DNA from: Saccharomyces uvarum
Lineage: Eukaryota > Ascomycota > Saccharomycetes > Saccharomycetales > Saccharomycetaceae
Length of the DNA: 64,000 bases
NCBI GenBank assembly: GCA_947243795.1
Contig: OX365937.1
Span: forward strand, 248,001-312,000
Direction: 5' to 3'
Part shown: piece after piece, positions 9,580 to 19,666 of the stretch
Position numbering within the stretch: position 1 is the first letter of the stretch
Layout of the letters: each line of letters opens with the position of its first letter
The notes under the pieces: generated by a model
What the model was told of the DNA's origin: nothing
The model's input: the letters and a program-made list of their open reading frames with translations, nothing else
Database searches by the model: none
Program-made: the position numbers and the translations under genes

Positions 9580-11772
9580 ATGTTCAGGGTATTCAGTGCA
9601 TTTGGGTCAAGAAATACACAATCTTCTGGTGAGGAACAGCCAACAAAGACGAAACAAATCTTAAAACAGGCCAATGACTTCGAGATTGCTTTGAAAGGAA
9701 TGGATTTTGTCTTGGACGATAGAACGGAGGAAGGCTTGAATTTGCTGAAAGAAGCTGAAAAGGATGCCAATTCAGATAAAACTATTCTAACTCTGGCTAG
9801 GGGTGTCATCGAATTTCTTCAGGCCACTTTGAGTTTTGAAACTGAAGAAATGAAAAAAGCAGCCATTACTTTGGGCCAAGCTGAGCAAATGTCCTGGAAA
9901 AGTAAACAGAATGCCGAAAAGACTAACTTTAAGAGCAGTTCTATATATCCTCCAGGTACAGTCTACGCGGTGACATACACTGAGTCATGTCTTCTACATG
10001 CCTTGTTGATGTTATTCAGCGAAAGTATGATGGAAGCGGCCAAGGCTTTGCTAAAATTAAGGAGAGCTTATACAATGTTACAAGAAATCATGATCACTGT
10101 AAAGAGAGCTGAACGATCGAAGAACTCAAGCTCTTCCTCTCCAAGTGAGAATAGCGAACAGTCATGCGGAAGTTTCGTTTCAGCAGAGACAACCTTCACG
10201 TCTGTAGACATTCCATTTAAACTATCCGCTGACGATAAATCAAACCCTCAGTTATTAGAATTTGCTGAAAAAATCTATACCATGAGAATGGGAAGATTAT
10301 CAGGTTCTCATATCGGTAACACCCCATCCTTCAATAGACTAAGAGATGATTTAGGTTTGCAGACCACTCCATTACAAGCTTCCGATCACCAATGTGTTCC
10401 AGATGAATTCGATTTGGAACAGGCCACCATTGATGAGTTCATTCATTCGGGGGCTAATTTATGTTACGGTATCTTACAAGTCGTCTTATCCTTACTACCA
10501 CCAGCGATTGGTGCTGTTTTATCTATCGTCGGATTCAAGGGGTCCCGTGAAGAGGGTTTGAGGTTAGTTTGGAAATCTACAAAAGAGAGAAACGTTCACG
10601 GTTGTATTGGCCTATTGGGACTAATGTTTTACTACGATGGTCCTTTCCAATTTACGGACGCTGATTTTGACATTCCAGCGGGCGATAATGCATCAATCCT
10701 AAACAAAAGTAAGACTAATGATAGTAGTACCTTACCAGATTATATGGATAGTTCAACTCTATTACATCCGGGGAAAATTTTAGAGGATTCTTTATTAAGA
10801 GCGAGGGCACTATTTCCCAATAGTGCTTTATGGTTATTAAACGAGGCCAAAATGCTTTCTGGAAAGGGTAGGCTTCGTGAATCTCTTGCCCTATTGGACT
10901 CTATTGATGTCAATAGTATCCGTATGAGACAAGTGAAATCTCTAATGGTGTTTGAACGTGCTATTCTTTTGGTTAACTTGCACGAATACAATAGGGCCGC
11001 CGATGATTTAATAGGCCTGCTTGATATTAGTGATTGGTCCCATGCGTTGTATACTTATTTTGCAGGATGTTGCTATTTAGAAAATTGGAGAATGACCCAA
11101 TTAGGATTATTAAATGATGGTAAGGAACAATTTTATAAAGAAAGAGCCAGAGAACTCATATTTGACGCACCATCTTTGTTAGGAAAGAAAACATTTAAAT
11201 CGAAAAACTTACCATTGGATAGGTTCATGCTAAGAAAAGTTCAGCAATTTAATAATATACAAAAGAAGCTGAACCTGAAAGAACCATTAGATTCAATAGC
11301 AACATCCCCTGTCCATGAACTATCCTATTTCTACAACGGCTACAATAGGATGACCGAGGATGATTTGATTTTAACCAGAAAAATGTTAACGGACTATCAT
11401 AATCCTGCTATTGACTTCGAAGATCCCGATCAAGAATTGATTAGAAACCTACTACTATCCCTGACTTTGAGGAGGTTGGGCGACGCTGAAAAAGGCTTGG
11501 CCTTATTAGACGAAATCGTTTTGCCAAAAATATTCTACATCCAAAACGGTAAAGTGAAATATTTCAAAAAAAATGAAGACCCATGGGCATATCCAGCTGC
11601 TCTTTACGAAAGAGCTTTATTCTGCTGGAAACTAGGTGGTATGGGAAGTTTAAAAGAAAGCAGAGAATGGTTACTAAGAGCCCAAAATTATGCTGCTGAT
11701 TATGAATTAAGTACACGAATCGGTATGAAGATCAAAGCCGCCCTTGATAGGGTTGAAAACGCACTTGCTTGA
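9580..11772 (+). CDS. IML2: Iml2/Mak10-like TPR protein, lipid-droplet inclusion-body clearance
   Basis: The 730-residue product matches S. cerevisiae Iml2 (about 731) from [10 protein letters not shown] to the end VENALA. It belongs to the IML2 / TTC39 family of helical tetratricopeptide-like proteins. A hydrophobic stretch near residues 300-325 ([23 protein letters not shown]) is the family's conserved core segment and may touch membrane. In S. cerevisiae the protein is linked to lipid droplets and clearing of protein inclusion bodies. It faces ARP4 tail to tail, with 408 bp between stops. Confidence 0.95.
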   Translation: MFRVFSAFGSRNTQSSGEEQPTKTKQILKQANDFEIALKGMDFVLDDRTEEGLNLLKEAEKDANSDKTILTLARGVIEFLQATLSFETEEMKKAAITLGQAEQMSWKSKQNAEKTNFKSSSIYPPGTVYAVTYTESCLLHALLMLFSESMMEAAKALLKLRRAYTMLQEIMITVKRAERSKNSSSSSPSENSEQSCGSFVSAETTFTSVDIPFKLSADDKSNPQLLEFAEKIYTMRMGRLSGSHIGNTPSFNRLRDDLGLQTTPLQASDHQCVPDEFDLEQATIDEFIHSGANLCYGILQVVLSLLPPAIGAVLSIVGFKGSREEGLRLVWKSTKERNVHGCIGLLGLMFYYDGPFQFTDADFDIPAGDNASILNKSKTNDSSTLPDYMDSSTLLHPGKILEDSLLRARALFPNSALWLLNEAKMLSGKGRLRESLALLDSIDVNSIRMRQVKSLMVFERAILLVNLHEYNRAADDLIGLLDISDWSHALYTYFAGCCYLENWRMTQLGLLNDGKEQFYKERARELIFDAPSLLGKKTFKSKNLPLDRFMLRKVQQFNNIQKKLNLKEPLDSIATSPVHELSYFYNGYNRMTEDDLILTRKMLTDYHNPAIDFEDPDQELIRNLLLSLTLRRLGDAEKGLALLDEIVLPKIFYIQNGKVKYFKKNEDPWAYPAALYERALFCWKLGGMGSLKESREWLLRAQNYAADYELSTRIGMKIKAALDRVENALA

Positions 11773-12180
11773 TCCTTCGACTCTCCTCTCGTGCAAGAGT
11801 GAACGCATTTTTGCGATTTACCTTTCTTTGTTGACGGTTCATTCCAGCCAATATATCGTCTGGTATTTAGTATTGTCTTTTTTGTACATTGGCTAGGGAT
11901 TTCTCAAGTAGTTAGTATCTAGACTTATGTACTGTTATGATTTTTAAGTGAATGTGATTTTGATGTTGAACCCCACTCTTTATTTCAGGTCAGTCCCCCC
12001 ACACCGCAGACCACCTGTTATTACATTCAACTCTATAAAAATAATATGTTTTACAAAATGGGTTACTCCCATGGCTAAGATCGGCGCCACCTACTTATCA
12101 AAGATATTTATGTGCTGATTAAAAACTCAACAAAGCCGTCAAAGCAGAAGGCTCAGCTTGGCCACTTATGTTTTAAATTT
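11773..12180. terminator. IML2/ARP4 convergent 3' region
   Basis: The 408 bp between two convergent stops contain T-rich and A-rich stretches in both senses (for example around 11870-11890 and 12035-12045), suited to 3'-end formation for both genes. No ORF, RNA gene or repeat was seen. Confidence 0.45.
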
Positions 12181-13650
12181 CTATCTAAACCTGTCGTTGA
12201 GTAATCTGTCGACACCCACCTCTTCATATTCTTGTTTTCCAACCCATAGCTGATGGAATGTTCCTAGACTTGTGAGTATACTACCACCTAGCCATGATTG
12301 GTATTGTCGTTCTCTGGTATGCCCCGTTGTCAGTATTCTGAACTTTAAGGATGGAAGTATTTTATTCAGTTCGGTCATTAACCTATCACTTAAGCCGGGA
12401 ATTGAAGATGTACCGCCCGTAAGTACGACATTATGAGCCAATGTGGCTCTCAAATCCACATCACTGCTCATTATAGATGAATATACAAGATCAGCTAGGC
12501 CAGTTATTTCTTTGATATCGTTAGAAGGATTCTCTTCTTCTAATGGCCTTTTACCACTGTCATTTGGAGTATCTATGCTGTCGGCAGCTGGAGAAATAGA
12601 TTTGCTTACAAGATCTTGTTCTTTTTCTTCTGCTGGTGCAGGCTTCTTGTCGGTTTTATTAGTTCCACTTGGCTTGGTTCTTTTTAATGGTACATAGTCA
12701 TTACGCCAAGTCTCTACTACCCCTGAGTTAGAGTGCGGCCAAGCTTCCGGAATATCGTCTTTCTTTGGAAGGAAAAGCTCTTCAGCAAAGCCATAACGAG
12801 TCTCGTTATCAAAAATAATCTCTTCATTCCAAGGTGTTTCGATAGACCTCTTAGTCGTTGCATTTAATTCTGTTTTTGCCTCTTCCAAAGTTTTCGTTGG
12901 GCAGATGTGACAAAGGGTCTCTTTACACTCTTGGAAAAATCCTCTATTATTTGCGTACTCATATAGTGACTGGTCAACTTCATAGTCGAATATTTTCTTT
13001 ATTAATTCGGGTTTTCTTTGTTTGATTGCAAAGAGAGGTATGATTTCTTTCGGCTCTATAGCTTTTTTAATCAAATGATTGATGAATTTCCCAGCAATGA
13101 AGTTTCTTCTTGTACTCTTTGACAATGTCATACCGTCCACTATCGGACTGACACTGCATGTATCATGACCGATATCAACCACCAAACAATTAGGTCTGCC
13201 TGCTGCAAATGAAACACATGTTGATGTAGGAGCCAAATAACAGGCTTCAAATTGCATCCCTTCTAGAAGAACTTCCAAAGATTTTTTCCTATTTTCTGTA
13301 CTATTCCAAACAGGTTCAGTCAACAAAGCCGGTATTCCAGAGTTAGAATCTAAATAGAGCTCGTTTTTCAGGGCCCACTGCCATTGCTCTTGCGCTGTGT
13401 CCCAATCTATGATAAGACCGTTCTCAATAATAGGTTTTAGCTCGTAGTCTTTTCTTGGAATCCCAATGGATTGCTCAGAGAAAATGGTCTTACTATCTTT
13501 ATGTGAAGTGGATTTACCGTAAACGGAAGGTAAAATAGACTGGGGGAAGTCTGAGCCTGAATAGCCAATGTTTGTTGTGTAAGAGCCAGGATCTATGACT
13601 ACTGCGGATATTTCATCACCACCATAAACTTGCAAAGCAGCATTAGACAT
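12181..13650 (-). CDS. ARP4: Nuclear actin-related protein Arp4
   Basis: The 489-residue product has the same length as S. cerevisiae Arp4. It has the actin fold with conserved stretches VVIDPGSYTTNIGYSG (about 17-32), CLVVDIGHDTCSVSP (about 154-168) and the late NVVLTGGTSSIPGLSDRL. It also has the Arp4-specific charged insertion (about 310-385, rich in Lys/Glu/Ser/Pro). Arp4 is an essential subunit shared by the NuA4 histone acetyltransferase and the INO80 and SWR1 remodellers. The 5' flank (13651 on) is shared with the 3' region of SCP160, which lies upstream on the same strand. Confidence 0.97.
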   Translation of the reverse strand: MSNAALQVYGGDEISAVVIDPGSYTTNIGYSGSDFPQSILPSVYGKSTSHKDSKTIFSEQSIGIPRKDYELKPIIENGLIIDWDTAQEQWQWALKNELYLDSNSGIPALLTEPVWNSTENRKKSLEVLLEGMQFEACYLAPTSTCVSFAAGRPNCLVVDIGHDTCSVSPIVDGMTLSKSTRRNFIAGKFINHLIKKAIEPKEIIPLFAIKQRKPELIKKIFDYEVDQSLYEYANNRGFFQECKETLCHICPTKTLEEAKTELNATTKRSIETPWNEEIIFDNETRYGFAEELFLPKKDDIPEAWPHSNSGVVETWRNDYVPLKRTKPSGTNKTDKKPAPAEEKEQDLVSKSISPAADSIDTPNDSGKRPLEEENPSNDIKEITGLADLVYSSIMSSDVDLRATLAHNVVLTGGTSSIPGLSDRLMTELNKILPSLKFRILTTGHTRERQYQSWLGGSILTSLGTFHQLWVGKQEYEEVGVDRLLNDRFR

Positions 13651-13980
13651 TGTGAAAACCTTTTTACTACTCTTTATTAAGGGAAGTTCCTATCTGGCCT
13701 GGGATTTCTTTAGTATCTCTTGTCCTATTTTCTTTCTTCTTTTTTCTTTTCCGCTGTTGTTCTCTTCATTCCTTAATTTCGTGTTATTTCAAGTTTTCCA
13801 AGATTCGAAAAGAATATCCAAAGACAAAAATAGCATTGAATGGGGACTTTTTCATAAAAAATTAATATCATCTAACTATTCTTTAAAAAACGTACACATC
13901 GTATATATAAATGGATTACAAATTAAAAAAAAGGGGATCAATTCTCAAAGAAATAGAACTTCGTAAACAAAGGGTTTTTT
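13651..13980. promoter_or_regulatory. ARP4 promoter and SCP160 3' region
   Basis: This 330 bp stretch is AT-rich with long T and A runs (13725-13760, 13920-13980). It should hold the SCP160 terminator on the high side and the ARP4 promoter on the low side. A plus-strand ORF at 13652-13966 is AT-driven and is not called. Confidence 0.5.
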
Positions 13981-16900
13981 TTATCTTCTTAAAGATTTCA
14001 ATACCAACTCACCGGCCTTTTCGACACCAGCTTTGGTACCTCTAATGTACACAACATCATTTACGTTGTCTGACTTTCTTGGGACATTAATAACAACGTC
14101 TGCTGCTTCTCTGATTTTTTTGATGTTGGAACCACCTGGGCCGACAATCATATTGAATCTTTTGGTGTCGGCACCCCAAACATAACCAGCATATGTGGCA
14201 GATGGTGCCTTCGCAATTCTTTCTTCAATCAATTTAACGGCAGTGTCGAGAGCTTCTTCCTTCTTAGCAAAGTCGTTTGAGGTGTCCTTCTTGACTTCCT
14301 TTTCTTCTTCGTCAAGAATGCTGCTTAAATCAACTGGTTCGTACGTCAATCTCATGGTGATATCACCTTCTTCAGAGGAAGTTGGTGTTCCAACTTCCTC
14401 AACGGTAAATTTAGTCTTTTCAGCATTTTCACCTTCTGTGGAGCCACGAACGTTTTCTACTGGAATTTGAATTGGAGCACGGGCTAGCTTATTAGCTTTC
14501 CTAGCAGTGTTACCAAATCTAACATTAACAGATAAATCCATTCTCAGTTTTTGAATGAAAGCACCACGCTCTGAAACATATTCGTAGATAGAAGCTGGAA
14601 CGCTAATTTCTCGGTCAAAATTTTCTCTAATTATTTCATTTAGGATCTTCTTTTCTGCCTTTTCAACATTTTCTGGTAACCCAGTGATAGTGATTTTGCC
14701 ACTAGCGTCATCCTTATGAGGAACGAAAAGATTGATGCTAAACTCGGATTCTAGTTGACGGCGAACCATCCCACCAGGTCCAATCAAAGCACCCTTTCTT
14801 TCTGCTGGAATATCAAGAGTCTTGGTAACACTATTTTCAGCATCCTTGACAATCTTGTTAATTTCCTCAACAACCTTTTTGACAAACTTTTCTGGACCTT
14901 GAACAGTGATGTCTTGGCTTTCTGAATCTGCGTTTGGAATGTCAACAGATTTGTTTCTGATTTCTTCACCACCAGCCTTAGAGATGATGTCCCTTAATGT
15001 GTGACCACCACTACCGACAATAGATTTATGGTGTTTACGGTCGATTTTCAAAACTTCGGTGATAAAGTCAGAAGCTTCGGCAACAATAGATTCCACACGC
15101 TTGGCAGCATCCTTGATACTTTGTCTAGTACCGGTAATTTCTAATTCAACTTCACCGGTTTCTTGAACTTTTGGATCGGTGCTCTTTTGTAGGAAATCCA
15201 TTTCGACGCCGTATTCAGCTCTAATATCATTGATATTGTCACCGTTCTTACCAATGACCCTTGGGACGTGTTCGGCTGGAACGTTAATAGTCATTTTGTA
15301 ACCATTTTCCATTTCAAAATCTAACAAAGCCTTCAATTCTTCATGTGCTTTATTGACACCACGAGAAGGACCTCTAATGGTGACGATTTCACTGTTTCTT
15401 GGGAAGTTGATGAAAACATTGTATTTTTCCTGCAAACGGTTACGGTAGGTACCATGTTGACCAATCATGTTGCCGTGAAACTTGGTTGGGACAATTAGTT
15501 CCTTTGTAATAATATCAGCCCATTTCTTAGCTTCGGCAACCATGTATGTTTTAGCATAAGTTAAATTGTATTCTAAACCAATTAAAGTAACTTCGACGGT
15601 TTTGTCTTTAGAGGCGTTGTTGTCTTCTTCGTTTGGAATATCAATTTGACACGCAAATTTCTCACGAATTTGTTGTAAGTTGGAACCCTTATTACCAATC
15701 AATCTGGCAACAGAGTTGGCTGGAATGTCAACAGCCATTTTGCTCTTGTTTGATGGAGAGTTTAAAATAGATTCAAAAATTTTATTGGCCACCTTGACAG
15801 CCTTTTCATCACCCCTGACAGTTAATTGGCCTTCTTCAGGTGTGTGTAGTTTAATTTGAATGTGACCTTCTTGTTCAGAAATTTCTTCCAAGATCAATTT
15901 CCATGTTGCGGAAGATGAACTGAATAGGGAATCCTGAACTTCTGGGGAGAATTCATAAGTGTTACTTTCCATGCTGTTTTGCTTAGTACGTAATTGGTCT
16001 AATGACTCATTAACCTTCTTCAAAGATGCCTGAATCTCTTCGATGGATGGTTTGAAATCTTCACTACCGGTTAAGGCAACAAGCAAAATGGTGTTATCAT
16101 TTGGATAATAGTCACCAAATTGGACAAAAGCAACATCACTCTCAGAAGCCAACAAGGAATGTTTAATCGACCCGCCAAATAACTCGTAATCTAAGTCGGT
16201 AACAGTCAAGGTTTCAGAAGGTGGGATGTTGTTGACAAAGGAAATTAGCTCCTTACGGGCTGCCTTAATGTCATTTGCTTCGTCTGACTTTGCACTGATG
16301 TGGACAGTAACAGTTTCGGCGGCTGGCAGCGATTGGATGGATGGTAAAGATATCTTAACGTTAGGATGGGAATCTTCAAGGCTCTTCAATACAGAGTATT
16401 TGGTAAAGTACATTATCAGATTCTTTGCATGAGCAACGTTCTTACTATGGGCCTTGGAAATATCTAAGGACTCAACCACGTAGCTCTTCGAAGAAGACCT
16501 AGCGTAAGTAATAGCTTCAGTGACCTTGTCACGCAGACCAACAAATGACACTAATTCATCTTCAGGGGTAGATGGGAAAGTAACAATGACGTTGTACTTT
16601 TCTTTCAATTCCTTAGCATCAATCAAAAATTGGAACTTAGTAGGAATCTTAACTTTTTCTTGGGCTAAATCGGAGGCTAACTTATTCAAGTAGTCTTGAA
16701 TGGATGCTTTGGTAGCTTTAGCATTTTCACGAGGACCAGAAATGACAATATCGCCTGATTTTTGATAGAATTGAACTTTGACTTCATCGTCATCATCATT
16801 GGAAGCAAAAGCGGAAACATCAACGTATGGTAAGTATTTTTCATCTTCAACAACCAATTTGATGGTGGCGTTCTTAGTTTCATCCTTGACAATGGCCAAG

Positions 16901-17643
16901 ATCCTAGCCTTAGCCATATCAACCGATTCAAAATCACCAAATAAGGAAACATTACTCATAGTGTCATCCATGTCTTCGTCGTAAGAGTCTTCATTGACTT
17001 CCTTGGCAACATTGATCTTGACTTCGTAAGCGTCACTGATTTCACGGATGGTTCTACCACCAGAACCAATGATACTTGCTTTACATTTGGATGGGACTTC
17101 GATGACAGCGTTGATTGGTTTTGTCAATTTTTTCACTAACTCTCTCTTTGCGTCTTGAACATTAGCAGCCACACCGGAAATCAAAAAGGTACGAGCATTC
17201 TTGGAAAGAGTGGATTCGACAGAGACTTCGTGGTTTTTTTTGACGGATTGGACAATACGAGATAATTCTGGTTTAGTGATTGACAATTGAGATTGCAAAT
17301 CCAAAGTAAAGGCTTCTTGGATGTTCTTTGAACGCATTCTCTTTGCGCCAAGACCTGAATTCAATGAAGGGCTAGAAGGGGAAGGTGATGGGGAGTTAGA
17401 GACAGCAGGTTTCATGTTTGGACCCCAGTTGACCTTAACGCTAGCTAGGGCAGCGTTTGAGCCTAAAGAGGGCAAATTCTTCAGAGATGGCAATGGAGCT
17501 GGTTTCTTTTCCAAACGAGGTTCTTCTTCAGTAGCAGCAATAGTGGAGGCAGTAGTACTTGGTGAATCGATGGTGGTGACAGTTTCAACAGAGCCGTCGA
17601 CGGTGGTAGGAGGTGTATCAATAACACTTTGTTCTTCAGACAT
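13981..17643 (-). CDS. SCP160: Multi-KH-domain RNA-binding protein (vigilin)
   Basis: The 1220-residue product (S. cerevisiae about 1222) is the yeast vigilin. After a Ser/Thr/Pro-rich N-terminus (about 1-110) the rest is a chain of KH domains, 14 in the known protein. Those with an intact GxxG loop are readable as GSGGRT, GNKGSN, GQHGTY, GKNGDN, GSGGHT, GPGGMV and GPGGSN; the others have degenerate loops, as in the family. It binds mRNAs and polysomes at the ER surface, promotes codon-pair-dependent translation efficiency, and supports Gpa1 signalling and ploidy maintenance. Gly/Ala/Lys codons are strongly of the preferred yeast type, suggesting high expression. Confidence 0.97.
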   Translation of the reverse strand: MSEEQSVIDTPPTTVDGSVETVTTIDSPSTTASTIAATEEEPRLEKKPAPLPSLKNLPSLGSNAALASVKVNWGPNMKPAVSNSPSPSPSSPSLNSGLGAKRMRSKNIQEAFTLDLQSQLSITKPELSRIVQSVKKNHEVSVESTLSKNARTFLISGVAANVQDAKRELVKKLTKPINAVIEVPSKCKASIIGSGGRTIREISDAYEVKINVAKEVNEDSYDEDMDDTMSNVSLFGDFESVDMAKARILAIVKDETKNATIKLVVEDEKYLPYVDVSAFASNDDDDEVKVQFYQKSGDIVISGPRENAKATKASIQDYLNKLASDLAQEKVKIPTKFQFLIDAKELKEKYNVIVTFPSTPEDELVSFVGLRDKVTEAITYARSSSKSYVVESLDISKAHSKNVAHAKNLIMYFTKYSVLKSLEDSHPNVKISLPSIQSLPAAETVTVHISAKSDEANDIKAARKELISFVNNIPPSETLTVTDLDYELFGGSIKHSLLASESDVAFVQFGDYYPNDNTILLVALTGSEDFKPSIEEIQASLKKVNESLDQLRTKQNSMESNTYEFSPEVQDSLFSSSSATWKLILEEISEQEGHIQIKLHTPEEGQLTVRGDEKAVKVANKIFESILNSPSNKSKMAVDIPANSVARLIGNKGSNLQQIREKFACQIDIPNEEDNNASKDKTVEVTLIGLEYNLTYAKTYMVAEAKKWADIITKELIVPTKFHGNMIGQHGTYRNRLQEKYNVFINFPRNSEIVTIRGPSRGVNKAHEELKALLDFEMENGYKMTINVPAEHVPRVIGKNGDNINDIRAEYGVEMDFLQKSTDPKVQETGEVELEITGTRQSIKDAAKRVESIVAEASDFITEVLKIDRKHHKSIVGSGGHTLRDIISKAGGEEIRNKSVDIPNADSESQDITVQGPEKFVKKVVEEINKIVKDAENSVTKTLDIPAERKGALIGPGGMVRRQLESEFSINLFVPHKDDASGKITITGLPENVEKAEKKILNEIIRENFDREISVPASIYEYVSERGAFIQKLRMDLSVNVRFGNTARKANKLARAPIQIPVENVRGSTEGENAEKTKFTVEEVGTPTSSEEGDITMRLTYEPVDLSSILDEEEKEVKKDTSNDFAKKEEALDTAVKLIEERIAKAPSATYAGYVWGADTKRFNMIVGPGGSNIKKIREAADVVINVPRKSDNVNDVVYIRGTKAGVEKAGELVLKSLRR

Positions 17644-18313
17644 TACAATTATAAACGTTGAGTATGGAGAAAGGGGGGGTGGGAGTATATTTTGAGCGTG
17701 GTAACCAAAAGACAGTAGATAGGAAATTCAGGAAATCAGAGTGATTCACCTTAAAAATTATGCTAGAAAAAAGACAGCAACTTCGAAAAGAGGATAAAAA
17801 GTGCTGTTATGTTCTTGGACGTACTTTTTCAAAGACGTTCAATAGGAAAACAGGATAGTCAGTGTTTCGAATACTAGCTTCAATCAATTGAACCTTTTTC
17901 AATTGCGGTTTGAGAATTTCGATCTTAACAGATACGTTAAAACGAAATTGTCGAGCGTCGCCAACAACAACTTTTCGCGAAAATGAGCGAAAATTTTTCA
18001 AGCCGGGGGACGAAAATATACATAAGTAAATATAAATGTGTACTATATTTGAAATGGATGCAGATGGCGTAGTAAAAATCTGGAGAGTTGAAATTGCAAA
18101 TAACTGCTAAGCGTAGCGTGTTTTGAAAATGTTCATCAAGGGTTTCTTTATTTCTATATATGTATAAAAAGCGGGGTATATAAGGTGGGGTACATGTAAA
18201 TACGGAGAAACAAGTATCCGCTGGAGTAAAAGAGGACCCTTGTGAAGGAAAAGAATGAAAACGAACTTAATGAAGGAAAGGAAAAGAAGAGTTAATGTAA
18301 GTGTTTTGTAAGG
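17644..18313. promoter_or_regulatory. SCP160 promoter and PRY1 3' region
   Basis: The 670 bp between SCP160 and PRY1, both on minus, contain a G-run (about 17676-17688) just upstream of SCP160 and an AT-rich central part (18010-18060 and 18150-18190). A perfect match to the 11-bp origin core sequence on minus at 18027-18037 is listed separately. No RNA gene was seen. Confidence 0.5.
18027..18037 (-). other. Candidate replication-origin core (ACS match)
   Basis: The minus strand reads ATTTATATTTA, an 11/11 match to the yeast ARS consensus WTTTAYRTTTW. It lies in an intergenic, AT-rich stretch between SCP160 and PRY1. Perfect matches occur by chance often in yeast DNA and most are not origins, so this is only a candidate. 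Confidence 0.25.
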
Positions 18314-19168
18314 CTAAGCCAAAGGTTCGACGTTGTCAGCGTATTCGCCTTCGTAGTTACCTGCAGGGTTGTAACTACAGATGACATAGTCACCCCATGC
18401 GCCACCACAGGTCTTGATCCCACAACCGACTTGCGTAGTAGACTTCCAGACGACTTGAGTGAAATGACCAGTGTTGCTCGAAAAACCCGGGTTCGAGAAA
18501 TCGTAGTCGGAGATCTCGTTGTACCAAGCATCAACGGCGCCTGAAGCATCGTAACCCAGGGCCAAGTTTTCACCATATGAACCACCGGAATGAGTTAAAG
18601 TGCCTGAACAGTCGTAGTTGTCGGCATAGTCTTGGGCGTAAGTGGCCAATGTATTGGACCATGTTAGAGCTGGAGTGTCCTTATGCAATGCTCTCTTGTT
18701 GTTGTGTTCAGCCAAGACGGAAGAGGCAAAATCTGATAAGTTGTCACTTGAGGTAGAGGCAGAGGTGGTGGCAGCGGCTTGGGAAGTAGACGTGGTTGTA
18801 GCTGGTGCAGAAGTGGTGGTAGCAGCGGCTTGCGATGGTGATGATGTGGATGGTGTCAACGTGGTGGTTGAGCTTGTAGACTTGCCTTTAACCTGGGCTA
18901 CAACAGACGAAACTGTGTTAGAAGCACTGGCAGAAGCGATAGGAGGAGCAACTAAAGCGGTAGCGGTGGAAGTTGGCTTGGCGGTAGCAGTACCAGCGGC
19001 CAATGTTTCGTAAGTGGTGTGAGTCTGGCCGTTTTCGACGTAGACAACACCTTGCACGGTAACCACAGCAGCAGCATGGGCGTGTTCCGTGACAGTGACG
19101 ACGGCGGGAGCAGCGAGGGCGGTCGAGGCCAAAGCAGTTGTTAAGAGCGACAATTTTGAAAGTTTCAT
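18314..19168 (-). CDS. PRY1: Secreted CAP-superfamily sterol-binding protein Pry1
   Basis: The 284-residue product begins with a signal peptide (MKLSKLSLLTTALASTALA). A Ser/Thr/Ala-rich stalk (about 60-140), expected to be O-mannosylated, follows. The C-terminal CAP (SCP/TAPS, pathogenesis-related 1) domain covers about 148-284, with the signatures GHFTQVVW and YVICSYNPAGNY. Conserved cysteines (DCSGTLTH, GCGIKTCGG, ICSY) fit the family. Pry1 is secreted and binds and exports sterols and fatty acids. It is about 15 residues shorter than S. cerevisiae Pry1 as I recall it, the difference being in the stalk. PRY3 lies upstream on the same strand, so the two form a tandem paralog pair. Confidence 0.95.
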   Translation of the reverse strand: MKLSKLSLLTTALASTALAAPAVVTVTEHAHAAAVVTVQGVVYVENGQTHTTYETLAAGTATAKPTSTATALVAPPIASASASNTVSSVVAQVKGKSTSSTTTLTPSTSSPSQAAATTTSAPATTTSTSQAAATTSASTSSDNLSDFASSVLAEHNNKRALHKDTPALTWSNTLATYAQDYADNYDCSGTLTHSGGSYGENLALGYDASGAVDAWYNEISDYDFSNPGFSSNTGHFTQVVWKSTTQVGCGIKTCGGAWGDYVICSYNPAGNYEGEYADNVEPLA

Positions 19169-19666
19169 GGTTGGTTAGTTACGGTATACAATGAAATACG
19201 AAAGAGGGGAAGCGTGCGAGCGGTTTAGATAAAAGAGCGGATTAGGATAGCTTACGATGTAGCAATAAACTTCACAGCAATGAGAAATGGAAAGAGAGTG
19301 CGGTAAAGGTCCTTATTTGTTTGTGCAAGTAGAAAAGACAGAGGTTGTAATAAGAGAGTACGATAATACAATTTCGGCTTCGTCAGTCGAAGCCTGTTTA
19401 TATATGATATAGAGGATAGAGAACTTACAAAGTCTATTGTAGAGGGAAGCATAGTTCATGGAACGCTGATGCTAGAGTTGTCAACACGCAATAGAGGGGT
19501 CCATTTGCCCAAAGCAGCAAAGAGGCAAAGGCCTGCCGCATCAGGAAGTGGTTTTCTGCGTACATATTACCTTTTTTGGTAATATAATTGCGGTGATTGG
19601 CGTACCGGGGGTGCAGGTCGCGCTCGTTTAGGAAATAAAATGCAGAAATTATGTTTTTCAGAGGAT
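19169..19666. promoter_or_regulatory. PRY1 promoter region / PRY3 3' end
   Basis: This 498 bp stretch holds the PRY1 promoter. It contains a strong Mcm1-type palindrome (19566-19583, listed separately) and a forkhead-like TGTTTAT near 19394. AGGGG stress-element cores occur near 19205 and 19494. The minus-strand ORF at 19252-19452 shows no family features and is not called. Confidence 0.55.
19566..19583. promoter_or_regulatory. Mcm1-type binding site upstream of PRY1
   Basis: The sequence ATTACCTTTTTTGGTAAT is a palindromic CC(A/T)6GG box with TTACC/GGTAA arms, the consensus form for the MADS-box factor Mcm1. It lies about 400 bp upstream of the PRY1 start and 84 bp beyond the PRY3 stop. No alpha2 half-sites flank it. 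Confidence 0.6.

Noticed and set aside
13652-13966. 104-codon plus-strand frame between ARP4 and SCP160
   Set aside because: Its composition (Phe/Leu/Ser, then Asn/Lys) follows the T-rich and A-rich tracts of the promoter/terminator.
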